64,000 nucleotides of DNA, taken from contig JBBQKU010000020.1 in NCBI GenBank assembly GCA_038327195.1, positions 5,333-69,332 of the forward strand. Direction: 5' to 3'. The stretch comes from UBA4416 sp038327195. GTDB lineage: Bacteria > Bacteroidota > Bacteroidia > B-17B0 > Aurantibacillaceae. Below, piece by piece: positions 8,334-18,036 of the stretch. Both the position numbers and the translations under genes were made by a program. The notes below the pieces were generated by a model. That model had not been told where the DNA came from. It searched no databases and saw nothing but the letters and a program-made list of their open reading frames with translations. How positions within the stretch are numbered: position 1 is the first letter of the stretch; every line of letters begins with the position of its first letter.

Positions 8334-9854
8334 TTAATTTTTTAAATTTGCTTTAATTTTATTTATGATATAAGAATTTCCTAATATTTCGCCACAGGTA
8401 ACAACTGCACTAATTGTTACTCCCATTATGCCATGCAAATTTAAACTTTGCCCTGTTAAAAGTAAATTACTGATTTTTGTTCTTGGCGTAATAAATGAAC
8501 GCATTGGCTCTTTGTAGTCTTTAATAACTCCATACAATGTTCCGTCTTTTGAGCCAATATAATCTCGGTAAGTTATTGGACTTGCTGTTGTGTATGATTG
8601 GATTTTAGATCTTAAACCTGGAAGTCTAGTTTCTAAAACGTCTAATATTTTTTCTGCCTTTTCTATTTTAAATTCTTCATAACCTTCACCTCTAAAATTT
8701 ATATTATTAGGAATAATGTTTTTTGTGTCTGCCCATTTATCGCATTCTTCATAACGCATATAGGCCATTGCCGTAAAATTTTCAGTAAAATTTGGATTTT
8801 TAGAGGAAGTTGTTCCAAACACTCCAACTGATTCTGGCCATGTTTCTTTTGTATAATTTGCTCCAGTCCAAATATCTGGCTGAGTGCAATGGTATAAATT
8901 ATGATTAAAATGAGGGTAACTATCATGTTTCATAACAACATTCACTAAAAAAGAAGAAACCGTATTTTCTAAACCTTTAATTCTGTTTTTATAAGCAGCA
9001 CGTAATTGTTGCCCTTCTACTAAATCTATTGTTTTTGAAAGTTCTATACCAGAAATAAAAAGCTTGCCTTCTATTTTTTCGCCATTTGTTAATTCTACCG
9101 ATTCAATTTCACTACCATTGAAATGAAATTTGGAAGCTTCAGAATAATTTAAAATTTCGCCACCTAACTTTTTAATATTAGCACTCATTATCCTTGCAAT
9201 TTGCGAGCTACCATCAATACATCGGTATGAACTTTCAATATATGAATTTACAACTAAGGCATGAATATAAAATGGCGTTTTTCCTTCAATACCAGCATAA
9301 AGCATATTGCTTCCACCTATAACTTGTTGCAATTTTGGGTCACTAAAAATTGAATTAATATATGATTTAGAGTCTATTTCCATAAACCATGCACCCATAA
9401 TTTCTTTTGTCTCATCAGATAAATTAAAGATGGGAAAGGCGGCACAAACTTCTTTTATTTTTTCAATATATAGTTTTAGAGCTTCTCGTTGATGAGGAAA
9501 TAGTTCAGATAATTTTTCTATGAAATTATCATATCCTTGTGCGTGGGGATAAATTCTGTCGTCATCTTTAAAAGAAATTAAATCGTAACCATCTTCATCT
9601 AATTTTTGAAGTTTTAGTTCTTGCATTAAATTAAAATATTGAAAATAACGATTCAAATTTTGCCCTTCATCTAATCCCCCTAAATAATGTACGCCAGTGT
9701 CAAAAATCGATTTTTCTCGGCTATATATTTGTAAAGAACCACCAATTTGCCTGTTTTTTTCTAGAACACAAACACTCATACCTTCCTTGGCTAAAATATA
9801 TGCTGAGCATAAACCTCCAAAGCCACTTCCTATAATTACCGCGTCGTATTTCAT
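8334..9854 (-). CDS. FAD-dependent oxidoreductase, phytoene desaturase/carotene isomerase-like
   Basis: A 506-residue flavoprotein. The N-terminus YDAVIIGSGFGGLCSAYILA holds the Rossmann GxGxxG motif, followed by VLEKNRQIGGSLQIY, and the C-terminus has LLLTGQSLNLHGIMGVTISAV, the FAD-contacting signature of CrtI/CrtISO/RetSat relatives. It therefore might desaturate or isomerise a polyene or retinoid-like substrate; it is not a clear CrtI. The start is the ATG at 9854 because an AGGAGG Shine-Dalgarno sequence (9869-9864) sits nine bases before it; an upstream TTG at 9872 would overlap that site. It is cotranscribed with the flavin reductase gene. A carotenoid cluster lies 7 kb away. Confidence 0.85.
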   Translation of the reverse strand: MKYDAVIIGSGFGGLCSAYILAKEGMSVCVLEKNRQIGGSLQIYSREKSIFDTGVHYLGGLDEGQNLNRYFQYFNLMQELKLQKLDEDGYDLISFKDDDRIYPHAQGYDNFIEKLSELFPHQREALKLYIEKIKEVCAAFPIFNLSDETKEIMGAWFMEIDSKSYINSIFSDPKLQQVIGGSNMLYAGIEGKTPFYIHALVVNSYIESSYRCIDGSSQIARIMSANIKKLGGEILNYSEASKFHFNGSEIESVELTNGEKIEGKLFISGIELSKTIDLVEGQQLRAAYKNRIKGLENTVSSFLVNVVMKHDSYPHFNHNLYHCTQPDIWTGANYTKETWPESVGVFGTTSSKNPNFTENFTAMAYMRYEECDKWADTKNIIPNNINFRGEGYEEFKIEKAEKILDVLETRLPGLRSKIQSYTTASPITYRDYIGSKDGTLYGVIKDYKEPMRSFITPRTKISNLLLTGQSLNLHGIMGVTISAVVTCGEILGNSYIINKIKANLKN

Positions 9855-9863
9855 TACTATTTT

Positions 9864-9869
9864 CCTCCT
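9864..9869 (-). promoter_or_regulatory. Shine-Dalgarno site of the FAD oxidoreductase gene
   Basis: On the minus strand AGGAGG precedes the ATG at 9854 with a nine-base spacer. Strong Shine-Dalgarno sequences are rare in Bacteroidota and rare in this window, and this one decides between two possible starts. Confidence 0.6.
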
Positions 9870-9991
9870 CAAGTATAAGGATTTTATTGAAATTTTGATA
9901 TACTTTTTTAGTAAAATTTATGATAATTTGATTAAAATTTTAATGTTAAGATTTTAGTTTTTATTACTACATTTAAAGGATAATTTAAAAG

Positions 9992-12460
9992 ATGGGGTTC
10001 AAATTAAAAGTATATATTTTTGCATTTTTTGCTTTTATTTCGTGTAGCTTAAAATCTCAAAACTATACTATTAGTGGTAAGGTGTTCGATTCAGAAACAA
10101 AAGAACCTCTCCCTTTTGTGCCCGTTATGTTGAAGGGAACTACCATCGGCGCAACCACCGATTTTGATGGTAATTATTCAATCAGTACATCTAAACTGAG
10201 CGATTCTGTTATTTGTTCTTATGTTAGTTATAAACGAATGACTCGTTATATCAAGCATGGTGTTAGTCAAACCATTAATTTTCCATTAATTGGTGAAGGT
10301 TATAATTTAAGTGAAGTAACAATTAAACCAGGCGAAAATCCCGCACATCGTATTATTCGTAATGTAATTGCAAACAAACCAGTTAACAATAAGCGTAAAT
10401 TAGATGCTTATCAATATGAAAGCTATAATAAAGTTGAATTTGATTTGAGTCGTATTCCTAAAGAAATGCGTGAGAAAAAAATATTCAAACCTATTCAATT
10501 TGTTTTTGATAATGTTGATAGTGTAAATTCAGGTGAAAAACCATCGCTGCCAATTTTCATAACTGAATCTTTGTCAGAAATTTATTATCGAAGTAATCCT
10601 AGTTTAAAAAAAGAAGTTATTAAAGCTAGTAAAGTAACTGGTATCGAAAACACTAGTATTACTTCTATAATGGGGGATATGTATCAAAATATAAATATTT
10701 ATGATAATAATATTTTAGTTTTTGGTAAAGGATTCACAAGTCCAATTTCTGAAAATGGCTTATTTTATTATAAATATTATTTAGAGGATAGTATCATTAT
10801 TGGCAATTCAAAATGTTATCATATTCGTTTTAAATCTAAACGTCCTCAAGAATTATGTTTTAGTGGCAATATGTGGATTGCAGATACCACATGGGCTGTA
10901 AAGCGTTTAGAAATGAGTATTCCAAAAGATGCTAATATTAATTTTATTAATTCAGCTAATATAGTTCAGGAGTTTACAAAAGTGGATAGCACTTGGATGT
11001 TAAGTAAGGATAGATTGGTGATTGATTTCGCTATGAATGCTAAGCAAATAGGAGTTTATGGAAGAAAAACAACTTCTTATAAAAACTTTAATATTAATCA
11101 ACCCAAAGATGTTAAATTTTACGAGTATGGTGATAAAATAATTGTTGAAGATGATGCCTTAAAAAAAGACGATGCGTTTTGGGACTTAAATAGACATGAT
11201 AGTTTATCGATTCGAGAAAAGAAAATTTATCATATGATAGACACTATTAAATCATTACCAATTTATAAAACTTGGGTGGATGTTTTGACAATATTTGTTT
11301 CAGGTTATAAACTAGTCAATAATTTTGAAATAGGGCCATACTTTAACTTAGTTAGTTATAATAGAATTGAAGGGCCACGCGTTAGATTTGGTGGCAGAAC
11401 TAGCAGCAAATTTAGCAGATGGTACGAATTGCAAGGCTATGTTGCTTATGGCTTTAAAGATGAAAAATTTAAATATAGTATTGGTTTCAAAACATTTATT
11501 TCAAAAAAACCTCACCGCCAACTTGTTGGATTGAATTACAAAAGTGATTATGAAATATTAGGACAAAGTCAAAATGGTTTTTCTCAAGATAATATTTTCG
11601 CTTCTTTATTTCGAACAAGTCCATTAACAAATTTAACTAGAGTTGATAATACAACTGCTTGGTATGAAAGGGAATGGCTTGATGGCTTAACAACAAAGGT
11701 TTCTTTAGTTGGCCGAACTATTACGCCTCTTATTGCAAACAGTTATAAGTATTATAAAAATGATGGTAGTATTGCAACAAAAGAAAATATCAGAAATACG
11801 GAAGTAAAATTAAATGTGAGATTTGCTTTTAGAGAAAAATTTATTAGTGGCGATTTTAGTAGAATTAGTTTAGGAACAAAATGGCCTGCTCTGCAATTTA
11901 CGTATTCTAAGTCCTTACAAAATGCATTTCAAGGAGAATATGATTATCAGAAAGTTGTATTGAATTTAAGTGATCGAGTAAGATTAGTTTCTCTTTTGGG
12001 TTATACAGATTATACTTTGGAAGCTGGTAAAATATTTGGAACACTACCATATCCTTTAATGGAATTACATGGTGGAAATGAAACATATGTATATGATTAC
12101 ATGGCTTATAATATGATGAAGTATTATGAATTTGCAAGCGATCAATATGCAGCTGTTGGAGTGTTTCATCATTTTGAAGGAATTATATTTAATAAAATCC
12201 CCTTAATAAAAAAATTAAAATGGCGTGAGGTTGTTACCTGCAAAGCTTTGTGGGGCACAGTAAATGATAAGAATAAAAAAGTAATTATTTTTCCAACAAC
12301 TTTAAATGCTCTTGGTAATGAACCTTATGTTGAAGTGAGTGCTGGTATAGAAAATATTTTTAAAGTATTTAGAGTGGATGCATTATGGCGTTCAACCTAT
12401 TTACGCCCTAGAGCTATTGATAATTTTGGAGTTAAAGTTGGCTTTCAACTCGCGTTTTAA
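9992..12460 (+). CDS. DUF5686 outer-membrane protein with carboxypeptidase-like regulatory domain
   Basis: An 822-residue secreted protein. Residues 1-22 look like a signal peptide. Residues 25-105 form a CarboxypepD_reg-like beta-sandwich (ISGKVFDSETKEPLPFVPVMLKGTTIGATTDFDGNYSI), the plug-adjacent domain common in Bacteroidota surface proteins. The rest matches DUF5686: a mixed domain, then a long C-terminal beta-barrel with alternating aromatic strands ending in aromatic/hydrophobic residues (GVKVGFQLAF), as outer-membrane proteins do. No TonB-dependent receptor plug is obvious. It is followed one base later by lptB, so the pair may be coupled to outer-membrane biogenesis, although this is inference. 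Confidence 0.85.
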   Translation: MGFKLKVYIFAFFAFISCSLKSQNYTISGKVFDSETKEPLPFVPVMLKGTTIGATTDFDGNYSISTSKLSDSVICSYVSYKRMTRYIKHGVSQTINFPLIGEGYNLSEVTIKPGENPAHRIIRNVIANKPVNNKRKLDAYQYESYNKVEFDLSRIPKEMREKKIFKPIQFVFDNVDSVNSGEKPSLPIFITESLSEIYYRSNPSLKKEVIKASKVTGIENTSITSIMGDMYQNINIYDNNILVFGKGFTSPISENGLFYYKYYLEDSIIIGNSKCYHIRFKSKRPQELCFSGNMWIADTTWAVKRLEMSIPKDANINFINSANIVQEFTKVDSTWMLSKDRLVIDFAMNAKQIGVYGRKTTSYKNFNINQPKDVKFYEYGDKIIVEDDALKKDDAFWDLNRHDSLSIREKKIYHMIDTIKSLPIYKTWVDVLTIFVSGYKLVNNFEIGPYFNLVSYNRIEGPRVRFGGRTSSKFSRWYELQGYVAYGFKDEKFKYSIGFKTFISKKPHRQLVGLNYKSDYEILGQSQNGFSQDNIFASLFRTSPLTNLTRVDNTTAWYEREWLDGLTTKVSLVGRTITPLIANSYKYYKNDGSIATKENIRNTEVKLNVRFAFREKFISGDFSRISLGTKWPALQFTYSKSLQNAFQGEYDYQKVVLNLSDRVRLVSLLGYTDYTLEAGKIFGTLPYPLMELHGGNETYVYDYMAYNMMKYYEFASDQYAAVGVFHHFEGIIFNKIPLIKKLKWREVVTCKALWGTVNDKNKKVIIFPTTLNALGNEPYVEVSAGIENIFKVFRVDALWRSTYLRPRAIDNFGVKVGFQLAF

Positions 12461-12461
12461 T

Positions 12462-13187
12462 ATGATACTGAGATCAGAAAATTTAGTCAAAAAATATAAA
12501 AATCGGACAGTTGCAAACAACGTAAGTGTTCAAGTGCAACAAGGTGAAATTGTTGGATTACTAGGGCCAAATGGTGCTGGAAAAACAACTTCTTTTTATA
12601 TGATTGTAGGAATGGTGAAGCCAAATTCAGGAAAAATATTTTTGGATGACAGAGACATTACCAATGAACCAATGTATAAGCGCGCGCAATTAGGTGTTGG
12701 ATATTTACCTCAAGAAGCGTCTGTTTTTCGTAAATTAAGTATTGAAGATAATTTGCGTGCTGTTTTAGAAATGACAAAGTTAACTAAGAAAGAGCAAGAC
12801 ATGAAAGTGGAAAGTTTGTTAGATGAATTTGCATTACACCATGTTCGTAAAAATTTAGGTGATCAGTTATCTGGAGGAGAACGCAGAAGAACTGAAATTG
12901 CAAGAGCATTAGCAACTGACCCAAAATTTATATTGTTAGATGAGCCTTTTGCAGGTGTAGATCCTATTGCAGTTGAAGATATACAAAGTGTAATCAGAAA
13001 ACTTAAGGATAAAAATATTGGAATTTTAATAACGGATCATAACGTTCACGAAACGTTAAATATAACGGATAGAACTTATTTACTCTATGCTGGTGAGGTT
13101 ATCAAATCTGGCTCTGCCGAAGACTTAGCAAATGATGAAATGGTTAGAAAAGTTTATCTTGGAAGTAATTTTGAATTGCGAAAATAA
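12462..13187 (+). CDS. lptB: LPS export ABC transporter ATP-binding protein LptB
   Basis: A 241-residue ABC ATPase that powers lipopolysaccharide extraction from the inner membrane with LptFG and LptC. Walker A is GPNGAGKTT, the signature is LSGGERRRTEIARAL, Walker B is FILLDEPFAGVDP and the switch histidine is in ITDHNVHE. The RxxTEIARAL signature with DEPFAGVDP and LPQEASVFRKLSI is characteristic of LptB. The start MILRSENLVKKYKNR at 12462 is chosen; a longer frame reaches back into the DUF5686 gene but adds no family-like sequence. lptFG and lptC are not in the window. Confidence 0.95.
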   Translation: MILRSENLVKKYKNRTVANNVSVQVQQGEIVGLLGPNGAGKTTSFYMIVGMVKPNSGKIFLDDRDITNEPMYKRAQLGVGYLPQEASVFRKLSIEDNLRAVLEMTKLTKKEQDMKVESLLDEFALHHVRKNLGDQLSGGERRRTEIARALATDPKFILLDEPFAGVDPIAVEDIQSVIRKLKDKNIGILITDHNVHETLNITDRTYLLYAGEVIKSGSAEDLANDEMVRKVYLGSNFELRK

Positions 13188-13190
13188 CTA

Positions 13191-15056
13191 GTGTCAACCT
13201 CAAATAATAAATCATTAGATGGAGTAAATGCATCAGTTAACACCTCTAATCGAGGTGGGTTTAAAAAGCTTTTGGCTTTTATTGGCCCTGCTTATATGAT
13301 TAGTGTTGGCTATATGGATCCAGGAAATTGGGCAACTGATATCGAAGGAGGTAGTAAGTATGGTTACAGTTTAATTTGGGTTTTAGTAATGAGTAATTTA
13401 ATTGCTTTGCTTTTACAAAGTCATTGCATTAGATTAGGAATTGTTGCCGGAAAAGATTTAGCTCAAGCATCTAAAGATCATTACTCTAAATTCATAAACA
13501 TATTTTTATACATCCTTGCAGAAATTGCTATTGCTGCTTGCGATTTAGCTGAAGTAGTAGGTATGGCAATTGGTATACATTTGTTATTTCCTTCTATTAG
13601 TATTTTGGGAGGGGTTTGTATAACAGTGTTAGATAGTTTTGTTTTATTGTTTTTATTAAATGCTGGTATTCGAAAATTAGAAGCATTTATTATTTCGCTG
13701 GTTGCTATTATTGGCGTTTCTTTTTTTATACAATTATTAATTGCAAGGCCTGATATTATTGAGATATCAAAAGGATTAATACCTGGTTTTACAAATGAAA
13801 ACGCCTTATATATTGCAATAGGAATTATTGGAGCAACTGTTATGCCTCATAATTTATATTTACATTCTTCTTTAGTTCAAACCCGAAAGTTTGAAAGAAC
13901 ACCCGTCGAAATAAAAAAGGCCATCAAATTTAATTTAATAGATAGTGCTGTTGCTCTCAATTTAGCGTTATTTGTAAATGCCGCTATTTTAATTATTGCA
14001 GCTACTACATTTTTTAATACTGGAGTTGAAGTTTCTGAAATACAAGATGCGCATAAAATGATGGCGCCAATGTTAGGTAGCACATTAGCTCCTTTATTAT
14101 TTGCAATTGCATTAATTGCTGCAGGACAAAGTTCTACAATTACAGGCACTTTAGCTGGTCAAGTAATTATGGAAGGGTATTTAAATTTACGTTTACAACC
14201 TTGGATAAGAAGACTAGCAACACGTTTAATAGCAATTGTTCCTGCATTTTTAACTATTTATTATTTAGGAGAAGAAAAAACTGGCGACTTGTTAGTTTTA
14301 AGTCAAGTGATTTTGAGTTTGCAATTAGGTTTTGCTATTATTCCTTTAATTCATTTTGTGAGTAATAAAAAGAAAATGGGAGAGTTCACAATTCCAATTT
14401 GGCAAAAAATTGCTTCATGGATTTCTGTATCTGTTATTGTTTTTTTAAATTGTCAAATGCTTTTTCAAAAAGTAAAAGAATGGTTGATTATTTCTAATCA
14501 TTCAATTCTTATTGGCTTTACAGTTGTTCCTTTTATGATTTTTTGTTTAGGGATTTTACTTTACATCGTTTTTGAACCCTTATTTAAAAATAAAAAAATA
14601 GAAATTAGAAAGAATTTTCATGGTACTATTCAAAAAATTGATTTTGAAACTCCAAAACCCTATGCCACAATTTCAATTGCGGTTGATTTTAGCAGTAGCG
14701 ATAGTAAGGCAATTAATAAAGCATTACAACTTGGTGGAATTACGGCCTCGTATATATTAATACACGTTTTGGAAAGTGCAAATGCAGTTATGTATGGCGA
14801 AGACACAAACGATGTAGAGCGCGATGAAGATACACAGAATTTGATTGCGTATAAAAATCAAATTATTGAAAAAGGCTTTGTGTGCGATTACCAATTAGGT
14901 TTTGGCAATCCAAAATCAGTTATTCCAAAATTAGTTGAACAATCCGATTTATTGGTAATGGGCACTCACGGACATACAACCATAAAAGATATTTTATTTG
15001 GAACCACGGTTGAAAGTGTTCGTCATAAAATAAAAATTCCCTTGGTGTTGGTTTAA
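13191..15056 (+). CDS. mntH: Nramp-family divalent metal transporter fused to a UspA domain
   Basis: A 621-residue protein. Residues 25-445 are an Nramp transporter with about eleven helices: SVGYMDPGNWATDIEGG in helix 1 and MPHNLYLHSSLVQTR in helix 6, the two metal-binding helices with their DPGN and MPH motifs. It should import Mn2+/Fe2+ with protons. Residues 485-621 are a cytoplasmic universal-stress-protein domain with DLLVMGTHGHTTIKDILFGT, the ATP-binding GxxGH-9x-G(T/S) loop. The start is GTG at 13191, three bases after the lptB stop. Plain MntH proteins are about 420 residues, so the C-terminal domain is a true addition, possibly a nucleotide-dependent control. The symbol refers to the transporter half. 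Confidence 0.9.
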   Translation: MSTSNNKSLDGVNASVNTSNRGGFKKLLAFIGPAYMISVGYMDPGNWATDIEGGSKYGYSLIWVLVMSNLIALLLQSHCIRLGIVAGKDLAQASKDHYSKFINIFLYILAEIAIAACDLAEVVGMAIGIHLLFPSISILGGVCITVLDSFVLLFLLNAGIRKLEAFIISLVAIIGVSFFIQLLIARPDIIEISKGLIPGFTNENALYIAIGIIGATVMPHNLYLHSSLVQTRKFERTPVEIKKAIKFNLIDSAVALNLALFVNAAILIIAATTFFNTGVEVSEIQDAHKMMAPMLGSTLAPLLFAIALIAAGQSSTITGTLAGQVIMEGYLNLRLQPWIRRLATRLIAIVPAFLTIYYLGEEKTGDLLVLSQVILSLQLGFAIIPLIHFVSNKKKMGEFTIPIWQKIASWISVSVIVFLNCQMLFQKVKEWLIISNHSILIGFTVVPFMIFCLGILLYIVFEPLFKNKKIEIRKNFHGTIQKIDFETPKPYATISIAVDFSSSDSKAINKALQLGGITASYILIHVLESANAVMYGEDTNDVERDEDTQNLIAYKNQIIEKGFVCDYQLGFGNPKSVIPKLVEQSDLLVMGTHGHTTIKDILFGTTVESVRHKIKIPLVLV

Positions 15057-15062
15057 TTCATA

Positions 15063-15716
15063 TTAAGCCATACAATTTCTCAAAAATAAATTTAAAGGAA
15101 GCATGGCTTTAAATACTTTTGAAGCATAAATCGGAAAATTTTTATTAAGTATTTCCTCATCTGTTAAAGGATGCATGACAATAAAATGCTTGTGTTGAAG
15201 TAAAGAAATTTCAGGATGGTTTTTGTCATAACCTTTTGGTGCAGTTTTTAATTTATCATCTTGCGATAAATCCTTAAAATAGGTTTTAAAATCTTTAGCA
15301 GAGATTATTTTTTTAAATTCGTTACTATTGTAATCTATTTCTTGCCTAATTGCAGCAAGCATTTCAGGCATTGGCTGATAACAACCACCAGCTAAAAAAC
15401 TTTTATTCGGTTCAATATGAATATAATAACCAGGAATCATCGATTTTTTTCCTCCCGGATTAATACTTGCTCCCATATTTATTTTGTACGGAGATTTATC
15501 TTTACTAAACCTCACATCTTTATTAATTCGAAACATGCATTTTTTCGCTTCTAAATTTAGTAAAGCATTATCAAATAATGTGCTTTTATCAATAACAGAT
15601 TTAACAACTGTTTCAAATTCTATTTTGCATATTTCGTAGGTTTTTCTATTTAAGTCAAACCACTCTTTCGTATTATTTTTAGATAGTTGCTTTAGAAATT
15701 TTATACTTGTTTCCAT
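15063..15716 (-). CDS. DUF2461 domain-containing protein
   Basis: A 217-residue cytoplasmic protein of the DUF2461 (TIGR02453) family. Diagnostic stretches are FLKQLSKNNTKEWFDLNRKTYE at the N-terminus, FRINKDVRFSKDKSPYKINMGA, and GYYIHIEPNKSFLAGGCYQP. The function of the family is unknown. It is the last gene of the minus-strand run that includes the AI-2E permease and the carotenoid genes, separated from the permease by about 40 bases, and is convergent with the Nramp gene with only six bases between stops. Confidence 0.92.
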   Translation of the reverse strand: METSIKFLKQLSKNNTKEWFDLNRKTYEICKIEFETVVKSVIDKSTLFDNALLNLEAKKCMFRINKDVRFSKDKSPYKINMGASINPGGKKSMIPGYYIHIEPNKSFLAGGCYQPMPEMLAAIRQEIDYNSNEFKKIISAKDFKTYFKDLSQDDKLKTAPKGYDKNHPEISLLQHKHFIVMHPLTDEEILNKNFPIYASKVFKAMLPLNLFLRNCMA

Positions 15717-15755
15717 TTTAATTAATTTTTTTAACGTTTTAATTATTAAAACTAT

Positions 15756-16850
15756 TTATTCTGGTATGCCTCGAGTTAATTTTTTGAAAAATTTAAAATG
15801 CGAAAAAAATTCTTTTGCAATAATTCTTAATAGCGTATAAGTTGGAATGGCAATTACCATTCCTATGATTCCACCTAAAGCACCTGCCATTAATATCACT
15901 AAAAAAATTTCAAGCGGATGTGCCCTCACAGTATTAGAAAAGATGGTTGGTTGAATTAACATCGCGTCTATTAAATTCGTGCCAATTAAAATCATTACAA
16001 TTTTTGTAATAGTTACAGAAATTAAATCATATTGTTCAAATTCTATACAGCCACTTACGCCCAAAATAATTGCAAACACTAACGTAATAATTGGACCAAT
16101 ATAAGGTATAATATTCATGAGTCCAGCAAGACATCCAATTACTAGAGCATTTTTAATTCCAAACATCCACATTAATGTTGTAACCGCAATGCTTATAATG
16201 GCAATGTCTATAAAGAGTCCGATAAAATATTTGCTTAACATTTTATTTGAAGTGCGGTAAATATCTACCATTTCATTTTCAAAAGTAGAAGGTGTAATTA
16301 ATAAGAGTGACTTGATGATTAGTTTCCCATCCTTTAAAAAAAAGAACGTAATAAATAAAACCGAAAATGCACCACCTAATATAGAACTCGTATAGGATAG
16401 TGTATTGTTGAAAATATTTGATACGTTTTTAAAATTCATAAATTGACTCACTTGATCAGTAATTCCTGCCAATAATTGCTGTTCATTCCCTAGTTTTAGT
16501 AAGTTTTCTTTTAAATTCGGATAATACAAAAAGATGTTATGCATTACATCATGTAAATTTGAATGTGATAAAAATGCAATTTGAGTGATGAGTGGTGGTA
16601 GAAATGTTTTCCCAATGATATAAATGACTAAAAAAAATAGTCCTAAAGTTAAAAGTGATGCAATGCCATTGTTAACTTTAAATTTACCAATTTTTAGTTT
16701 TGTAATAAACTTGACAATGGGCATTCCCAAAAGTGCCAGAATGGATGATATAACTAAGTAAATAAATACATTGGTGAAAATAAATACAAAAAATATCGCT
16801 ATAAGAATAGTAATAAATGGTAGGATGTATTTTTTGATTTCCATATTCAA
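15756..16850 (-). CDS. AI-2E family transporter
   Basis: A 364-residue permease of the AI-2E (PerM/YdiK/TqsA) family with about eight helices: two N-terminal pairs, a soluble stretch around residues 95-135, and the conserved C-terminal block LVIGCLAGLMNIIPYIGPIITLVFAIILG plus NTVRAHPLEIFLVILMAGALGGIIGMVIAIP. The family exports varied small molecules and in some bacteria ions; autoinducer-2 transport cannot be assumed. Its start overlaps the CrtYcd-like gene by four bases (ATGA), so it is translationally coupled to the carotenoid genes. Confidence 0.93.
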   Translation of the reverse strand: MNMEIKKYILPFITILIAIFFVFIFTNVFIYLVISSILALLGMPIVKFITKLKIGKFKVNNGIASLLTLGLFFLVIYIIGKTFLPPLITQIAFLSHSNLHDVMHNIFLYYPNLKENLLKLGNEQQLLAGITDQVSQFMNFKNVSNIFNNTLSYTSSILGGAFSVLFITFFFLKDGKLIIKSLLLITPSTFENEMVDIYRTSNKMLSKYFIGLFIDIAIISIAVTTLMWMFGIKNALVIGCLAGLMNIIPYIGPIITLVFAIILGVSGCIEFEQYDLISVTITKIVMILIGTNLIDAMLIQPTIFSNTVRAHPLEIFLVILMAGALGGIIGMVIAIPTYTLLRIIAKEFFSHFKFFKKLTRGIPE

Positions 16851-17542
16851 TTAGTCTTTTGAAATATTTTAAATTTATTTTTTAAAAAATCCATAATTAG
16901 AATTGGCAATAACATTAAGCTCAAACAATAAAATACGTCTTCTAAAGGTATTGAAAATAATCTAATGTTCATATTTTCCGAATTATTATAAATAACAACT
17001 GGTAAAGAAGTTAGAATTCCGTTACAGATTAAAAATGGGATTAATGCTATAAGATATGCTAAAAAAAATCGACCTAAGTTTTCAGATTTGTAAACGAAAA
17101 CAGCAAATACAAGAAGTGTAGCACACAACCCAGCATTTACAAGTGTATACATTTTGTCATAATATACAATGCACAATAAAAATGATATTACTGCGACAAC
17201 AGATGCGTATGGCTTACCACAACCAATTACATCTCTTTTAAAATAAGCATTAACAACTTCATAAATAAAAATACAAGAATATGGAACTGTAAAAAAGAAT
17301 AGCACTTCTTCTATTGGTAGATTATAAATATATATCCCAGTAATGTAGTTTGGATTAAAACTCCAAATTCCTTGTGAAGTGAATAATATATCCCATATAA
17401 TGAAAAAGAGAGCACTAAAAAAAATAGAAGTAAATAAAGATTTCCATAATTTGAAAAAAGCTACTTTTTTATCAAAGCTTAATATTATAGGAAATATTAC
17501 ACAACTGAAATTCAGAATTAAATAAAGAAAGTGTGAATTCAT
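16847..17542 (-). CDS. Lycopene cyclase, CrtYcd-type (fused heterodimeric class)
   Basis: A 231-residue membrane protein with about seven helices. It has two related halves of the CrtYc/CrtYd lycopene-cyclase fold: residues 45-100 (FIIWDILFTSQGIWSFNPNYITGIYIYNLPIEEVLFFFTVP) and a second copy near residues 190-215 (IRLFSIPLEDVFYCLSLMLLPIL). The acidic PIEE and PLED motifs are the expected catalytic motifs. It should cyclise an end of lycopene to a beta ring. It is followed by AI-2E and preceded by crtZ (gap of 29 bases). Confidence 0.88.
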   Translation of the reverse strand: MNSHFLYLILNFSCVIFPIILSFDKKVAFFKLWKSLFTSIFFSALFFIIWDILFTSQGIWSFNPNYITGIYIYNLPIEEVLFFFTVPYSCIFIYEVVNAYFKRDVIGCGKPYASVVAVISFLLCIVYYDKMYTLVNAGLCATLLVFAVFVYKSENLGRFFLAYLIALIPFLICNGILTSLPVVIYNNSENMNIRLFSIPLEDVFYCLSLMLLPILIMDFLKNKFKIFQKTN

Positions 17543-17571
17543 TTTAGAAAGATAAGCGTATAAATATACAA

Positions 17572-18021
17572 CTAACTGTTGATTTTAAAATAACGAAATG
17601 GCACAATTAACATCCCGAAATTTTCACTTTTATATTTTCCAATTTGTTTATGATGTATTTTATGAGCTCTTATAATACCTTTTATATACCAGTTTTTTGA
17701 TCTTGAAAACCAATTGAATCGTTTATGGATTAATACATCATGCACTATGAAATAAGCGATTCCGTATAACAGAATGCCTAATCCAATATAAAACTTAAAA
17801 TCAAAATTATTCATAGCGCCAAACATTAATCCTAGCCAACTTGGAATTGCAAAAATCAAAAAGAAAAGGTCGTTTTTTTCAAAAATGGTTGTGTTACTTT
17901 GGTCATGATGGTCTTTATGAAAAATCCACATTCTGCCATGCATAATATATTTATGCGTGAACCAGGCCATGAATTCCATCACCAAAAAAGAAGTAATTAC
18001 TATAATTATTTCTGTCAACAT
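17572..18021 (-). CDS. crtZ: Beta-carotene 3-hydroxylase CrtZ
   Basis: A 149-residue di-iron membrane hydroxylase. The histidine clusters are FTHKYIMHG, FHKDHHDQS, HDVLIHKRF and RAHKIHHK, matching the HxxxxH, HxxHH, HxxxH and HxxHH pattern of CrtZ. It adds a 3-hydroxyl to a beta-ionone ring, giving cryptoxanthin/zeaxanthin or monocyclic equivalents. Length is typical for the short bacterial CrtZ. It lies between a CruF-like gene (15 bases upstream) and the lycopene cyclase gene. Confidence 0.93.
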   Translation of the reverse strand: MLTEIIIVITSFLVMEFMAWFTHKYIMHGRMWIFHKDHHDQSNTTIFEKNDLFFLIFAIPSWLGLMFGAMNNFDFKFYIGLGILLYGIAYFIVHDVLIHKRFNWFSRSKNWYIKGIIRAHKIHHKQIGKYKSENFGMLIVPFRYFKINS

Positions 18022-18036
18022 ATGAATAAAAACAAT

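Noticed and set aside
8334..9854. Calling the FAD oxidoreductase a phytoene desaturase CrtI
   Set aside because: It has the family signatures but sits beside a flavin reductase, not in the carotenoid cluster, and cannot be told apart from CrtISO/RetSat-like enzymes by reading alone.
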